Of a stretch of 64,000 bases of DNA, positions 26,956 to 36,017 are shown in pieces (the stretch's first letter is position 1; every line of letters starts with the position of its first letter). This stretch comes from Pedobacter cryoconitis (GTDB lineage Bacteria > Bacteroidota > Bacteroidia > Sphingobacteriales > Sphingobacteriaceae). The stretch spans positions 310,001 through 374,000 of the forward strand of contig NZ_JACHCG010000002.1 in the NCBI RefSeq assembly GCF_014200595.1, read 5' to 3'. The notes beneath the pieces are model-generated. The model was not told the DNA's origin, did not search any database, and was given only the letters and a program-made list of their open reading frames with translations. The position numbers and the translations under genes were made by a program.

Positions 26956-27816
26956 ATGAAGAATTCAACCTTAAGTATAATTATTATAAGCACCATATTC
27001 CTGTTCTCTGGCTGCCATAAAGCAGATTACCTTGATGTTGATGCAGGTGACCGGCCTGCGCTGAGTGCTAAAGTCAAATTTGTGAATGCGCGGCTTTCAC
27101 CAGTTGCTGTAAATTTCTGGGACTTTACGAGAAAGGTTACCCCAGCTTTATTGTCGAGAAATACAGCTTCTCCTTATCTCGATACTCAGTTTGGGAAGGT
27201 TCAGTATAACGTGACTGAAGGCACGAATACCTCTTATAAAGCTTCCTATGTTTTTGGTGGAAGTGCAAACTTTGTACAAGAAAGTAACACGACTTCTTTT
27301 TCTGGCCCCAATGGGCCTATTGCGGATTTCGCACATACCTTGTTTACTGTTAAAAAACGATTGACAAGCACTTTAAATCCAAATAATATAGACAGTCTGA
27401 TTTTGGTTTATGATGATTTGTCCCTTCCTGCACCAGGCAAAGCAAAAATCAGGTTTGCCAATTTCTCTCCTGATGCCCCTTCACTTGATTTCTTCTATAC
27501 CAGTGGAGCAGCTATTTTTAAAGGTGTTAGTTACGGGGATTTTGGAGATCAGGTAGTAATTCCATACACGAATGGAAAATCCCCATCCACAATTAATGGT
27601 CTTACCTGGAAAACATTAGGGCCCTTTAAAGAAGTAGATGCAGGAACAAATCTCAGCTTTCAATTAAAAAAATCAGCTGACCAGGGCTTAGTTCCTGTGA
27701 CCGGAAATTCATTGACAGGTATTGTGCTGGAGAATGGTAAGATTTATACCCTGTTTGTTAACGGTTTGGTGAGTGGTTCACCAGAACTTACTGCTACGAT
27801 AATTGTGCATAACTAA
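26956..27816 (+). CDS. DUF4397-type lipoprotein
   Basis: A 286-residue lipoprotein. The signal ends FLFSGC with lipidation at Cys20. The body has repeated Ig-like strands with ARLSPVAVNFW and KIRFANFSPDAPSLDFFY, the hallmark 'R..N.SPDA..LD....' of DUF4397 proteins. I start it at the ATG at 26956; a longer in-frame reading would run back into the receptor gene and lacks a signal. It lies directly behind the TonB receptor, like an accessory surface lipoprotein. A 13-bp inverted repeat ends the unit. Confidence 0.78.
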   Translation: MKNSTLSIIIISTIFLFSGCHKADYLDVDAGDRPALSAKVKFVNARLSPVAVNFWDFTRKVTPALLSRNTASPYLDTQFGKVQYNVTEGTNTSYKASYVFGGSANFVQESNTTSFSGPNGPIADFAHTLFTVKKRLTSTLNPNNIDSLILVYDDLSLPAPGKAKIRFANFSPDAPSLDFFYTSGAAIFKGVSYGDFGDQVVIPYTNGKSPSTINGLTWKTLGPFKEVDAGTNLSFQLKKSADQGLVPVTGNSLTGIVLENGKIYTLFVNGLVSGSPELTATIIVHN

Positions 27817-27846
27817 TCAGGAATTGCAGATAACCGGGCTAAATAG

Positions 27847-27890
27847 CTTCTGAATTGATATTGTTTAACGACAAAGGATCAATTCAGAAG
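27847..27890. terminator. Inverted repeat between convergent genes
   Basis: CTTCTGAATTGAT (27847-27859) and ATCAATTCAGAAG (27878-27890) are perfect complements across an 18-base loop, lying between the DUF4397 gene and the convergent lipoprotein gene. The T-run is weak on both sides; probably a two-way transcription end. Confidence 0.5.
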
Positions 27891-27893
27891 TTA

Positions 27894-28832
27894 TCATTCT
27901 ATTTGTGCAACAAAGGCAATCAGGCTTGTTAAATCCTGGTTAAGAGACCGGATTGTAGACTGCAATTGATTAATCATCGTTGCGCGTGTGTGTAAATCAC
28001 CGGAACGATAATAACCTCCTTTGCCAAATAGTAATGCTTCCTGGTCCTGATCAATATGACCATTAAACTCAAACTGTATCCACCTGTTTTTAATACTTTG
28101 GGAAAGGGTCACATCTCCTTTATTACTGAAACTTTTTTCATGGAGCATTGCCCACACAAATTCGGGATAATCTGTATTTGTTTTGGGTTCAGACCAAATT
28201 GTACGCAATAGATTATGATCATGTTCAAACTCCAGCTGTTTTCCTTTGGGATTTATAGTTAGTGCACCTAAACCTGCACTGACCAAACCACCACCTACAC
28301 CAACCGCAGTTTGCACGCTGTTTTTTGTGATAACTGCGGTTGCGACAGTTGTTAATGCGCCCAGAATCACAGACCCTACGGTTAGTTTTGTATTTCTTTT
28401 ACTATTAATGCCATCCAGATAAGCTGCGGCCATATCAGCTCTTTCTCCCTCGCAATCCAGTTCAGCGGCTACGGCTTGTAATTGAGTCTGGGCAAGTAAT
28501 ATTCTGCTGGTTACTTTTTGTTTGAGCAATAACGTTCTGGAAACAGAGTCCTTGATATTATGCTTCATTGCCCAGAGTTCATTGATCGCACTGCTGATAC
28601 CTAAGAGCTGAGAAAGGAGTTGATCGTGCGGGGAAATACCTGTTTTTGACAGGTCAGCTTTGATTGAATCTTTCCAAAGAATTTCATGCTGAAGATAGGG
28701 GATGTTAGGTGCACAGTAGTTATACTTAAAACTTTGCAACCTGGTATTCATTGCTGCCTTTTTTGCTGTACTGCAAGAGGAAATAATCGCAATGGCAGCT
28801 ATTGCGGAAATTGTTTTCAGAAGTTGTGTCAT
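27894..28832 (-). CDS. Hypothetical lipoprotein with a central glycine-rich hydrophobic segment
   Basis: A 312-residue protein with a lipoprotein signal ending AIISSC (Cys20). The first half is predicted alpha-helical (about 60-135). Residues about 150-195 form a Gly/Ala/Val-rich stretch (SVILGALTTVATAV and VGVGGGLVSAGLGAL) similar to a glycine zipper that could insert into a membrane. The C-terminal part ends in a coiled-coil-like helix with LQSTIRSLNQDLTSLIAFV. I do not recognise a family. It is a single gene running toward the DUF4397 lipoprotein. Confidence 0.7.
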   Translation of the reverse strand: MTQLLKTISAIAAIAIISSCSTAKKAAMNTRLQSFKYNYCAPNIPYLQHEILWKDSIKADLSKTGISPHDQLLSQLLGISSAINELWAMKHNIKDSVSRTLLLKQKVTSRILLAQTQLQAVAAELDCEGERADMAAAYLDGINSKRNTKLTVGSVILGALTTVATAVITKNSVQTAVGVGGGLVSAGLGALTINPKGKQLEFEHDHNLLRTIWSEPKTNTDYPEFVWAMLHEKSFSNKGDVTLSQSIKNRWIQFEFNGHIDQDQEALLFGKGGYYRSGDLHTRATMINQLQSTIRSLNQDLTSLIAFVAQIE

Positions 28833-28923
28833 AGATTGACGTTAAAGATGCTTTGAATTCCTGATAGAATCCAGTTAATTTAGATAAATTCCTTATTAAT
28901 CTGGTCAATGAGGAATTTATCTT

Positions 28924-29094
28924 TTAGACTACAGCTTCAACCAGAAGATCTTCATGCAGGGTTACGCTTTGAAGGGATTGGTTCTGATCAAACCAGAAAC
29001 AAGTTACATAACCGGCTTCTGTTAAGGTACCAGCAGTCATATTCGGCCCGCCTGATTTTAGCGCTACAATTGCGCCTGTTGTAAATTTTGCCAT
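28924..29094 (-). CDS. DUF2158 (YodC-like) small protein
   Basis: A 56-residue protein. It shows the DUF2158 pattern: MAKFTTGAIVALKSGGPNMT at the N-terminus, then VTCFWFDQNQ (about 30-39) and a C-terminal LHEDLLV. In this family the order is 'F..GD.V.LKSGGP.MTV....C.WF......F..E.L'. The usual Asp after the first Gly is Ala here. A compact SH3-like fold is likely; the function of the family is unknown. It is read on the reverse strand from the ATG at 29092-29094 to the TAA at 28924-28926. Confidence 0.75.
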   Translation of the reverse strand: MAKFTTGAIVALKSGGPNMTAGTLTEAGYVTCFWFDQNQSLQSVTLHEDLLVEAVV

Positions 29095-29278
29095 AGGATT
29101 CTTTTTAATATTTGATATTACGAGTATAGGTAATTTCTACTGAAAACGTAGTATGCCGGCGTTATTAATTAAATACTTATACAATTTTGAAATAGTTGTA
29201 GGGCTATTAAACAATATTGACTTAACACTGAGTTGATAGTGTAATCATTTTTTTGTAAAACATATCTAAACATCTTTT

Positions 29279-30577
29279 ATGAAAAGAGCTATACTATCAT
29301 CCTGCCTTATGCTTACTGTATCCTTATATTCCTGTAAAAAGAATAATGGGGGAACAATCACTGGAAATATGACCTATCCTGATATGGCCGAAGCTTCAGA
29401 CCCTGCGGTATTGATGACTGCTGCGAATGGGGTAAAAGTATATAACGGAGGCTTTGGTTCTGCTGTAGCGGCTGATCCCAATGATCCTGCGGTTTTTTAC
29501 CTGTTAACCGACCGTGGCCCTAATGCAGATGGCCCTACTGATAATATAAAAGTATTTGGTAAGCCTGACTTTACGCCTCAGATTGGTAAATTCCGTTTGA
29601 AAGAGGGGAAGCTGGTCTTAGAGCAAACTGTATTGTTAAAAAATGCTGCCGGAGTTAACTTAAACGGTTTGCCAAATCTGACAGGTGCTGGTTCCACTGA
29701 TGAAACAGCTGTTGATCTTAATGGGACAGTTCTGTCACCAAGTAAGGACGGGCTTGATTCCGAAGGATTAGTGCGCGCTGCTGATGGCAGTTTTTGGGTG
29801 AGTGATGAATATGGGCCTCATCTGGTTCACTTTGATCCGTCAGGAAAGACTATTGAAAGGATAAATCCATTTGGAGATGGGACAGGTGGCCGTAAACTTC
29901 CTTTGGTACTGGCAAGACGTAAGCCGAACCGCGGTATGGAAGGCCTAACGATAACTCCTGATGGAAAAACTTTAGTGGGTATTATGCAGTCGCCGATGTT
30001 CAATCCGTCTAAAGCAGAAGTAAAGGGATCTGTTGTACTTCGTATTTTAACTTTTGATATTGCTACCGGTGCGACTAAACAATATGCTTATTTACAGGAA
30101 AATGCATCGTTAACAGGAGTGAGTGAAATCCTGGCGGTGAACAGTACCACATTTTTAACCCTGGAAAGAGATGGAGATTATGGAGGGGCGCCAACTAATC
30201 CGGCTACTTTCAAAAAAGTATTTAAAATTGATATTTCTCAGGCTACCGATATTTCTGATGTTACAAATAGTGCAGCCGGTAAATTATTTGGGGGTAAAAC
30301 TCCTGAACAATTAAAAGATCTGGCGGGCCTTCAGACCGCAGGCATTGTACCGGTCAGCAAAACTGTTGTACTTGATCTTTTAAAAGATCTGCCGTCCGTT
30401 TATCCGCATGATAAAGCAGAAGGGATGGCTTTAGTGAATGGAAATACTTTGGTGATCTCCAATGATGATGATTTTGGGGTAATTCCGGGAGATAAAGGCT
30501 CATTTGCACCTAAGCTATTGCCCGCTACGAATACAGTTGACCGTAACAGGTTATATTTTGTGAAGATCAAATTATAA
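29279..30577 (+). CDS. Phytase-like esterase family lipoprotein
   Basis: A 432-residue lipoprotein (signal ending LYSC, Cys19) of the 'esterase-like activity of phytase' family. Landmarks are GGFGSAVAADPNDPAVFYLLTDRGPN (in two pieces, about 60-85), DSEGLVRAADGSFWVSDEYGPHL (about 159-181), NRGMEGLTITPDGKTLVG (about 217-234), FLTLERDGDYGG (about 293-304) and the terminal DKAEGMALVNGNTLVISNDDDFGV (about 378-401). A beta-propeller is expected. It would act at the cell surface or periplasm on a phosphoester or other ester; activity is not established for most members. It ends in a strong terminator ahead of tRNA-Leu. Confidence 0.82.
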   Translation: MKRAILSSCLMLTVSLYSCKKNNGGTITGNMTYPDMAEASDPAVLMTAANGVKVYNGGFGSAVAADPNDPAVFYLLTDRGPNADGPTDNIKVFGKPDFTPQIGKFRLKEGKLVLEQTVLLKNAAGVNLNGLPNLTGAGSTDETAVDLNGTVLSPSKDGLDSEGLVRAADGSFWVSDEYGPHLVHFDPSGKTIERINPFGDGTGGRKLPLVLARRKPNRGMEGLTITPDGKTLVGIMQSPMFNPSKAEVKGSVVLRILTFDIATGATKQYAYLQENASLTGVSEILAVNSTTFLTLERDGDYGGAPTNPATFKKVFKIDISQATDISDVTNSAAGKLFGGKTPEQLKDLAGLQTAGIVPVSKTVVLDLLKDLPSVYPHDKAEGMALVNGNTLVISNDDDFGVIPGDKGSFAPKLLPATNTVDRNRLYFVKIKL

Positions 30578-30597
30578 TATTTTTATAGTAAAAAATA

Positions 30598-30634
30598 AAA
30601 TAGACCTCTTGCCTGCCAGGTAAGAGGTCTATTT
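30598..30634 (+). terminator. Terminator of the phytase-like gene
   Basis: AAATAGACCTCTT (30598-30610) pairs perfectly with AAGAGGTCTATTT (30622-30634), with an 11-base loop that can itself form CCTG/CAGG. It sits 20 bases after the stop codon. Confidence 0.75.
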
Positions 30635-30768
30635 GTAATTGTCAGATTATCTGATTTGTAGCTTAATTATTTTCAATCCGGATATTTAAAATGATTTACT
30701 GTTAAAAGTTTTTCCTGTAAAACGTGAACAAATTTGTTGAATATTTTATATCATTTCAGAAATAATGC

Positions 30769-30776
30769 TACATTTG
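30769..30776 (+). promoter_or_regulatory. -7 element of the tRNA-Leu promoter
   Basis: TACATTTG matches TAnnTTTG exactly and lies 32 bases before the mature tRNA. No TTG is found at the ideal 19-21-base spacing, so the -33 part is weak. Confidence 0.45.
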
Positions 30777-30807
30777 TCGCCACAGAGCGGATATCCAGAA
30801 TTTTAAT

Positions 30808-30891
30808 GCCCGGATGGCGAAATTGGTAAACGTTGCGGTCTCAGAAGCCGTTGGAGTAAGATCCTTGAGAGTTCGAGTCTCTCTTCGGGCA
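30808..30891 (+). tRNA. tRNA-Leu (anticodon CAG)
   Basis: 84 bases. Acceptor GCCCGGA pairs with TTCGGGC (one G.T). Anticodon loop CTCAGAA gives anticodon CAG. A long variable arm (after the anticodon stem, TTGGAGTAAGATCCTTGAG region) and the T-loop GTTCGAGTC fit a class II leucine tRNA. CCA is not encoded. Confidence 0.93.
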
Positions 30892-30913
30892 CACCAATAT
30901 CAAGCTCATTATG

Positions 30914-30946
30914 GCCTGTAAACCGAAAGTTTACAGGCTTTTTTAT
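30914..30946 (+). terminator. Terminator after tRNA-Leu
   Basis: Perfect 10-bp stem GCCTGTAAAC (30914-30923)/GTTTACAGGC (30929-30938), loop CGAAA, followed by TTTTTTATTTT. Confidence 0.88.
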
Positions 30947-30996
30947 TTTATAACTGCATCTTTGCTGTCATAAGATATCATAAGAACTATCATCAT

Positions 30997-32040
30997 ATGT
31001 TAAGGAGAAAGACAATAGTACTGTTTATCATCTGCCTGATTTATACCATCAGTGTAAATGGCCAAACAACTTGTAAAGTGATGCCCGACTCTCTCGGTAA
31101 AGAACTGGCAGCAGCCTTCTTAAATAAAGAAGACCTGAGCCGGATACCGATCTTTCCAAATGAACCGTCTGCGGCACCATTGCTGGTCAGTGCGTGGAAT
31201 AAGCTGCTGAATAAGGCGAAAACAAAGAACATTACTCCGGAAAACACTACTTTCTATAACAGTTACTTTTCGACCAGCCAGGTTTTATATAACTTACAAA
31301 CACCAGACAGGCTCACTTTATATATTGCATTTAAACATGCTGCTGATACGCTTGCCATCAGACTGGACTTATTAAAACAGGATGACCACTGGCTTTTAAC
31401 AGCCGTTAAAGACAATTTCTTTGGGCTGAAGACTGCCGAGAGTAACAAGATTAGTTTTGAACCTTTGCTCGGAAACGAAGAGCCGGATGCAACAAATGTA
31501 TCACCTGTCTATTCAACTGATCATTCTATCAAAGATGACCATTGGGTAACCGCAGGAACCTGTGTCTCAGATCCTAAGATTTTTATCAATGCTGTATTAC
31601 ATGATATGGCCGTACATACTCCTGTAAAAGACCTTCCTTATCTGCTTTCTGAAGCAGATTTTATCCAGTATTTCCGATCTGATATCCTGCAAATGGCGGG
31701 TAATAAATTAAAAGGTTCTCCGGGTGCTCAGGAGAAAGAAATATTAACAAATATTCAGAGTCTGATGAATAAACATCCTGAACAATACTATAGTGAAATA
31801 TTAAATGATATCAGTTCAGTTTCCAGTTATCTTGAAGATACTAAATATGCAATCAGCAAGAATAAATCAGTAAGCTATAAAATTGGAAATTATGATAATG
31901 ACCTGTATGCAGCTGGTAAGATCAGTTTGGAAGTAACTGTTAAATTTAGAATTGAAAACGGTGAAGATACTATTCAGTTCTCCGGGTACTGGATTAACGG
32001 TAAATGGATACTTGCCGAATTAGACAGGTTATCAATTTAA
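30997..32040 (+). CDS. Hypothetical secreted protein
   Basis: A 347-residue protein with a signal peptide (about 5-22, ending VNGQ). The mature part contains KLLNKAKTKN, an NTF2- or DUF3828-like strand pattern (LTLYIAFKHAADTLAIRLDLLKQDDHWLL in pieces, about 109-137) and a second similar pattern near the C-terminus (VTVKFRIENGEDTIQFSGYWINGKWILAEL in pieces). The two halves may be related domains. I do not recognise a defined family. It is a single gene behind the tRNA-Leu terminator. Confidence 0.72.
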   Translation: MLRRKTIVLFIICLIYTISVNGQTTCKVMPDSLGKELAAAFLNKEDLSRIPIFPNEPSAAPLLVSAWNKLLNKAKTKNITPENTTFYNSYFSTSQVLYNLQTPDRLTLYIAFKHAADTLAIRLDLLKQDDHWLLTAVKDNFFGLKTAESNKISFEPLLGNEEPDATNVSPVYSTDHSIKDDHWVTAGTCVSDPKIFINAVLHDMAVHTPVKDLPYLLSEADFIQYFRSDILQMAGNKLKGSPGAQEKEILTNIQSLMNKHPEQYYSEILNDISSVSSYLEDTKYAISKNKSVSYKIGNYDNDLYAAGKISLEVTVKFRIENGEDTIQFSGYWINGKWILAELDRLSI

Positions 32041-32156
32041 GCCATGCAACACTTCTGTATGTAAAGTCAAATCTTTCAGTACCGGATATTTTTACCATTA
32101 CTAATCTCTAATTTTATAAAACAGGCAAATATCCTGTCTTAGTAGAGAGCTCCATA

Positions 32157-33176
32157 ATGGTAAATGAAACACATCAAAAGAAACTATCAAGTATCCCATA
32201 TTCAGTATTAGATTTAGCAACAGTGGTTGCTGGAAAAACACCTGCTGATACTTTTATTAATAGCGTTGATCTGGCGCAAAATGCAGAGAAATTTGGTTAC
32301 ACCAGGTATTGGCTGGCAGAACATCACAATATGATTAGTGTGGCCAGCTCAGCAACTTCTCTGCTGATCGGTCATATTGCAGGAAATACCAAAACCATCC
32401 GGGTAGGTTCGGGCGGAATTATGCTGCCTAATCACTCCCCGTTAATCGTTGCGGAACAGTTTGGGACTTTAGCCACTTTATATCCAGGAAGAATAGATTT
32501 AGGACTTGGCCGTGCACCGGGTACCGATCAGACTACCGCTATGGCCATCAGAGGAGAGCGGTTTAATGCGGTGCATGACTTCCCGCAGGATATTATCAAA
32601 TTACAAACTTTTTTCTCAGCAGATAATGCAAATAGCCGGGTCAGAGCAATTCCGGGCGAAGGATTGGATATTCCAATCTGGGTATTAGGTTCCAGCACTG
32701 ACAGTGCACGTTTAGCTGCGGCTATGGGACTTCCTTACGCTTTTGCGAGTCACTTTGCCCCAGCTCAGTTCCTGACAGCAATTAATCTTTATCGTCAGAA
32801 TTTCAAGCCTTCTGAACATCTTAAAGCGCCTTATGTAATTTCCTGTGTTAATGTAATCGCTGCGGACACAGATGCTGAAGCTAACAGGCTGGCTACTTCT
32901 TTAAAACGCTTCTTTATGGGCGTAGTGACTGGTAAACTTGAACTATTACAACCACCAGTTGAGAATATGAATGGCGTTTGGACTGATTATGAAGAGGAAG
33001 CAGTGAGCCAAATGATAGCTTGTTCGTTTTTTGGCAGTCCACAGACTATCAAAGAAGATATGGAGTCTTTTATTAAACAAACCGGTGTTGATGAGATCAT
33101 GGTTACTTCTCACATTTTTGATCATCAGGCAAGATTGTATTCTTACCAGCTTTTTGCAGAGCTGATGAAAGGATAA
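32157..33176 (+). CDS. LLM-class flavin-dependent oxidoreductase (luciferase-like)
   Basis: A 339-residue luciferase-like monooxygenase (TIM barrel, FMNH2- or F420-dependent family). Motifs typical of the subgroup often called MsnO8: [18 protein letters not shown] (about 15-32), [10 protein letters not shown] (about 54-63), [16 protein letters not shown] (about 83-98), [27 protein letters not shown] in parts (about 101-127) and [26 protein letters not shown] in parts. Complete and of normal length. Cytosolic; substrate unknown. It stands alone. Confidence 0.9.
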   Translation: MVNETHQKKLSSIPYSVLDLATVVAGKTPADTFINSVDLAQNAEKFGYTRYWLAEHHNMISVASSATSLLIGHIAGNTKTIRVGSGGIMLPNHSPLIVAEQFGTLATLYPGRIDLGLGRAPGTDQTTAMAIRGERFNAVHDFPQDIIKLQTFFSADNANSRVRAIPGEGLDIPIWVLGSSTDSARLAAAMGLPYAFASHFAPAQFLTAINLYRQNFKPSEHLKAPYVISCVNVIAADTDAEANRLATSLKRFFMGVVTGKLELLQPPVENMNGVWTDYEEEAVSQMIACSFFGSPQTIKEDMESFIKQTGVDEIMVTSHIFDHQARLYSYQLFAELMKG

Positions 33177-33307
33177 ACGACATTGTAAATAATCTTTTTC
33201 TGGATGCAGGTTTTATAATGGAAAATGAACAAAAACGAAAAACCAATGAAAACCATAGTTGTTTACTAGGTGTAATTTGTAAATTAGCCTAAACTAAATA
33301 TAAACTT

Positions 33308-33739
33308 ATGAGATACATTTCACTGCTTTTACTGATTACAGCAATTTCCTTCACAGGTTTTGCACAAAACAAAGATGCTATTCTTGGTCAATGGGTTAAC
33401 TCTACAGGAGAGGCACATGTAGAGATTTATAAAAAAGAGTCTAAATATTTTGGTAAGATTGTATGGCTAAAAGCTCCAAAAGATGAAAAAGGCAATGCAA
33501 AGACGGATATTAAAAATCCTGATGCCAAGCTGAAATCCAGACCTATATTAGGAATGGAAATGCTTAAAGACTTTGTTTTTGAAGATGGAAAATGGACTGA
33601 TGGTAAAATCTATGATCCCAAATCTGGTAAAACCTATAGCTGTAATATGAACCTTAAGGACAATGGTGATTTGAATATGCGCGGGTATATTGGTATCTCA
33701 ATTATTGGAAGATCTGAAGTCTGGAAAAAAGTTAAATAA
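33308..33739 (+). CDS. DUF2147-family secreted protein
   Basis: A 143-residue exported protein: signal peptide about 1-19 (FTGFAQ), then the DUF2147 pattern DAILGQWVNSTGEAHVEIYK, YFGKIVWLK, LKSRPILGMEMLKDF, WTDGKIYDPKSGKTYSC and MRGYIGISIIGRSEVW. Length is normal. The fold is lipocalin-like; the function of the family is unknown. Its TAA shares its last base with the ATG of the next gene, implying translational coupling. Confidence 0.88.
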   Translation: MRYISLLLLITAISFTGFAQNKDAILGQWVNSTGEAHVEIYKKESKYFGKIVWLKAPKDEKGNAKTDIKNPDAKLKSRPILGMEMLKDFVFEDGKWTDGKIYDPKSGKTYSCNMNLKDNGDLNMRGYIGISIIGRSEVWKKVK

Positions 33740-34755
33740 TGCGAATACTCCTGTACCTTTTATTGCTGACGCCCTTTGCTGTATTTTCACAAACCTACGA
33801 ACTAAGTACTGTTAATACTGGAACTAATACCAGTATCAGAGGAATGTCTGTCGTCTCTGACAGCATTGCCTGGGTAAGCGGAAGTAACGGATTCATTGGC
33901 AGAAGCACAGATGGAGGTAAGGAGTGGACATGGACAAAACCTAAAGGTTATGAAAAACTCGACTTCAGAGATATTGAAGCCTTTGATAAAAACCATGCAG
34001 TAATCGTTAATGCAGGTTCTCCAGCTTACATTCTTCGTACCGAAGATGGAGGGAAAAGCTGGACTGAAACTTATAAAAACCTGGATTCTGCGATATTCCT
34101 TGATGGAATGTCATTCTGGGATAAAAAACATGGGATCATCTTCGGTGATCCCATTCAAAACCACTTACAACTGCTTATTACTGATGATGGAGGTTGTAAC
34201 TGGAAAGATGTATCCACCAGGTTAAAACAGACTACTGCAACCGGCGAGGCTGGTTTTGCAGCAAGCGGCACCGGAATTAAAACCATGGCCGGAGGAAAAG
34301 TCTGGATAGCCACTGGTGGTACAAAATCAAATATTTATGCATCTGATAATTACGGGTTAAGCTGGAAAAGATACGACTGTCCGATTTTACGTGGAAAAAG
34401 TACTACAGGCGCATTCTCAATAGACTTTTACAATGAAAATCAGGGGATAGTAGTTGGTGGTGATTATGAAAAAGATAAAGAAAACACAAATAACGTGTTA
34501 CTCACCAGTGATGGAGGAAAATCATGGTCAAAACCATCAAGACCGGTTTTTGGTTTTCGTTCCGGTGTAATCTGGTATGATGATAAAACCTGTTTTGCGA
34601 CCGGTACCTCAGGCACTGATGTTTCCAGAGACGGCGGCATGAACTGGTATCACATCTCTGAGGAAAGCTTTAATGTGATTCAAAAAGCAAAAAACGGCAA
34701 GCTTATTTTACTTGCCGGTGGTAAAGGTTTAATTTACAGTTTGAAAATCAAATAA
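33739..34755 (+). CDS. Secreted Asp-box beta-propeller protein (YCF48/sialidase-like)
   Basis: A 338-residue exported protein (signal about 1-18, AVFSQ). It carries at least six Asp-box-like motifs of the form S/T-x-D-x-G-x-x-W: STDGGKEW, TEDGGKSW, TDDGGCNW, SDNYGLSW, TSDGGKSW and SRDGGMNW. These mark blades of a propeller as in YCF48/HCF136 or BNR proteins. No sialidase active-site set is evident, so a binding or assembly role is more likely than glycosidase. It overlaps the DUF2147 gene by one base and ends five bases before the convergent pncB. Confidence 0.82.
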   Translation: MRILLYLLLLTPFAVFSQTYELSTVNTGTNTSIRGMSVVSDSIAWVSGSNGFIGRSTDGGKEWTWTKPKGYEKLDFRDIEAFDKNHAVIVNAGSPAYILRTEDGGKSWTETYKNLDSAIFLDGMSFWDKKHGIIFGDPIQNHLQLLITDDGGCNWKDVSTRLKQTTATGEAGFAASGTGIKTMAGGKVWIATGGTKSNIYASDNYGLSWKRYDCPILRGKSTTGAFSIDFYNENQGIVVGGDYEKDKENTNNVLLTSDGGKSWSKPSRPVFGFRSGVIWYDDKTCFATGTSGTDVSRDGGMNWYHISEESFNVIQKAKNGKLILLAGGKGLIYSLKIK

Positions 34756-34760
34756 GTTTA

Positions 34761-35945
34761 CTAATCAATTTCAAGAATTTCTTTAGCAAGTGTAATCATT
34801 TTCTCTGTACCTGTATATTTCCCATGCTCATCTGATAATTTGATCACATCTGTCCATTGCTCATTCTGAGGTTGAGCCTGCGTCATTTTAATCACTATAT
34901 TCATTGGCTCAGGGCCGGCATCATTAGTCAGATTAGTTCCGATACCGAAGGATATACCAATCCGGTTACGGCAGTGACCAGCAATCCTGGCAACCTTTTC
35001 ATAATTAAGTGCATCAGAAAAAATGATAGTTTTAGTCTGTGGATCTATACCCATCCGCTCATAATGTGCAATCACTTTATCTGCAAAAAGCAGCGGATCA
35101 CCACTATCATGCCTTACCCCATCAAATAACTTGGAGAACATTTTATCAAACTGTCTGAAAAATACATCAGTTGTATAGGTATCGGATAAAGCAATCCCCA
35201 GGTCTCCGCGGAAAACCTGTACCCAATGCTCCAGACCTAAAGAATTGGCCATTTTAAAACCATAACGTGCCGCATGGAACATAAACCATTCATGCGCATG
35301 CGTTCCAATTGGTTTGGTTTGATGGACCATTGCCATATGTACATTACTGGTTCCGATAAATGATCCCTCTCCATATTGCTGCAACGTCTGCAATACCAGG
35401 CGGTGAATAGCGTAAGAATACCTGCGGCGCGTGCCGAATTCAGCAACTGTAACACCAAGATCCCGATAGTTCTCGATCTTTTTCCTTGTCCTTTCAATTA
35501 CCTCTTCATTACTGATCCTAACCGCATGTGTCAGCTCATAGAATAGTTCGCAAATTAAAGACATAATTGGAACCTCCCATAAAATAGCACGATACCATAA
35601 GCCCTCAATATGTATTTCTAACTGATCACCTGCCTGTTCAATATGCACTTCATCTGGCTGATACCGATAACCTTCCAGAAAATCCAGGTATAACGGATCA
35701 AGATAAGGGCAGTTGACCTGCAAGAATTTCTTCTCTTCGCGGGTTAACCGCAACGCTGGCATTTCGTTCACCGCCTTACGCAGTGCATCACCAAATCCTG
35801 GTGGAAAAGAATGTTTACCACGGTTTATAAATTTATAACGCACTTTGGCATACGGGAACAAACGAATAACACCCTGCTGCATGGTGAACTTATAAAAGTC
35901 ATTGTCAAGGATGGACACAATTGAAGTAATTGGTTGTATAGTCAT
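34761..35945 (-). CDS. pncB: Nicotinate phosphoribosyltransferase
   Basis: A 394-residue enzyme converting nicotinate and PRPP to nicotinate mononucleotide in the Preiss-Handler NAD salvage route; cytosolic. Recognised by SILDNDFYKFTMQQGVI at the N-terminus (about 9-25), KVRYKFINRG, AEFGTRRRYSY (about 163-173), GTSNVHMA (about 193-200), HAHEWFMFHAARYG (about 211-224), VRHDSGDPLLFADK (about 278-291) and IIFSDALNYE (about 306-315). Length is as in E. coli PncB. An inverted repeat lies just upstream. Confidence 0.93.
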   Translation of the reverse strand: MTIQPITSIVSILDNDFYKFTMQQGVIRLFPYAKVRYKFINRGKHSFPPGFGDALRKAVNEMPALRLTREEKKFLQVNCPYLDPLYLDFLEGYRYQPDEVHIEQAGDQLEIHIEGLWYRAILWEVPIMSLICELFYELTHAVRISNEEVIERTRKKIENYRDLGVTVAEFGTRRRYSYAIHRLVLQTLQQYGEGSFIGTSNVHMAMVHQTKPIGTHAHEWFMFHAARYGFKMANSLGLEHWVQVFRGDLGIALSDTYTTDVFFRQFDKMFSKLFDGVRHDSGDPLLFADKVIAHYERMGIDPQTKTIIFSDALNYEKVARIAGHCRNRIGISFGIGTNLTNDAGPEPMNIVIKMTQAQPQNEQWTDVIKLSDEHGKYTGTEKMITLAKEILEID

Positions 35946-35948
35946 AAT

Positions 35949-36008
35949 TAAGGCTAATCATCAATTAACTTAACACAATTCGAGCCAGTAGCTGATTGAT
36001 TAGCCTTA
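35949..36008. repeat. Inverted repeat upstream of pncB
   Basis: TAAGGCTAATCA (35949-35960) and TGATTAGCCTTA (35997-36008) are perfect 12-base complements 36 bases apart, just before the pncB start on the reverse strand. They could be paired operator half-sites for an NAD-responsive regulator or the end structure of the upstream cupin gene. No T-run follows, which favours the former. Confidence 0.4.
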
Positions 36009-36017
36009 AATATAAAT

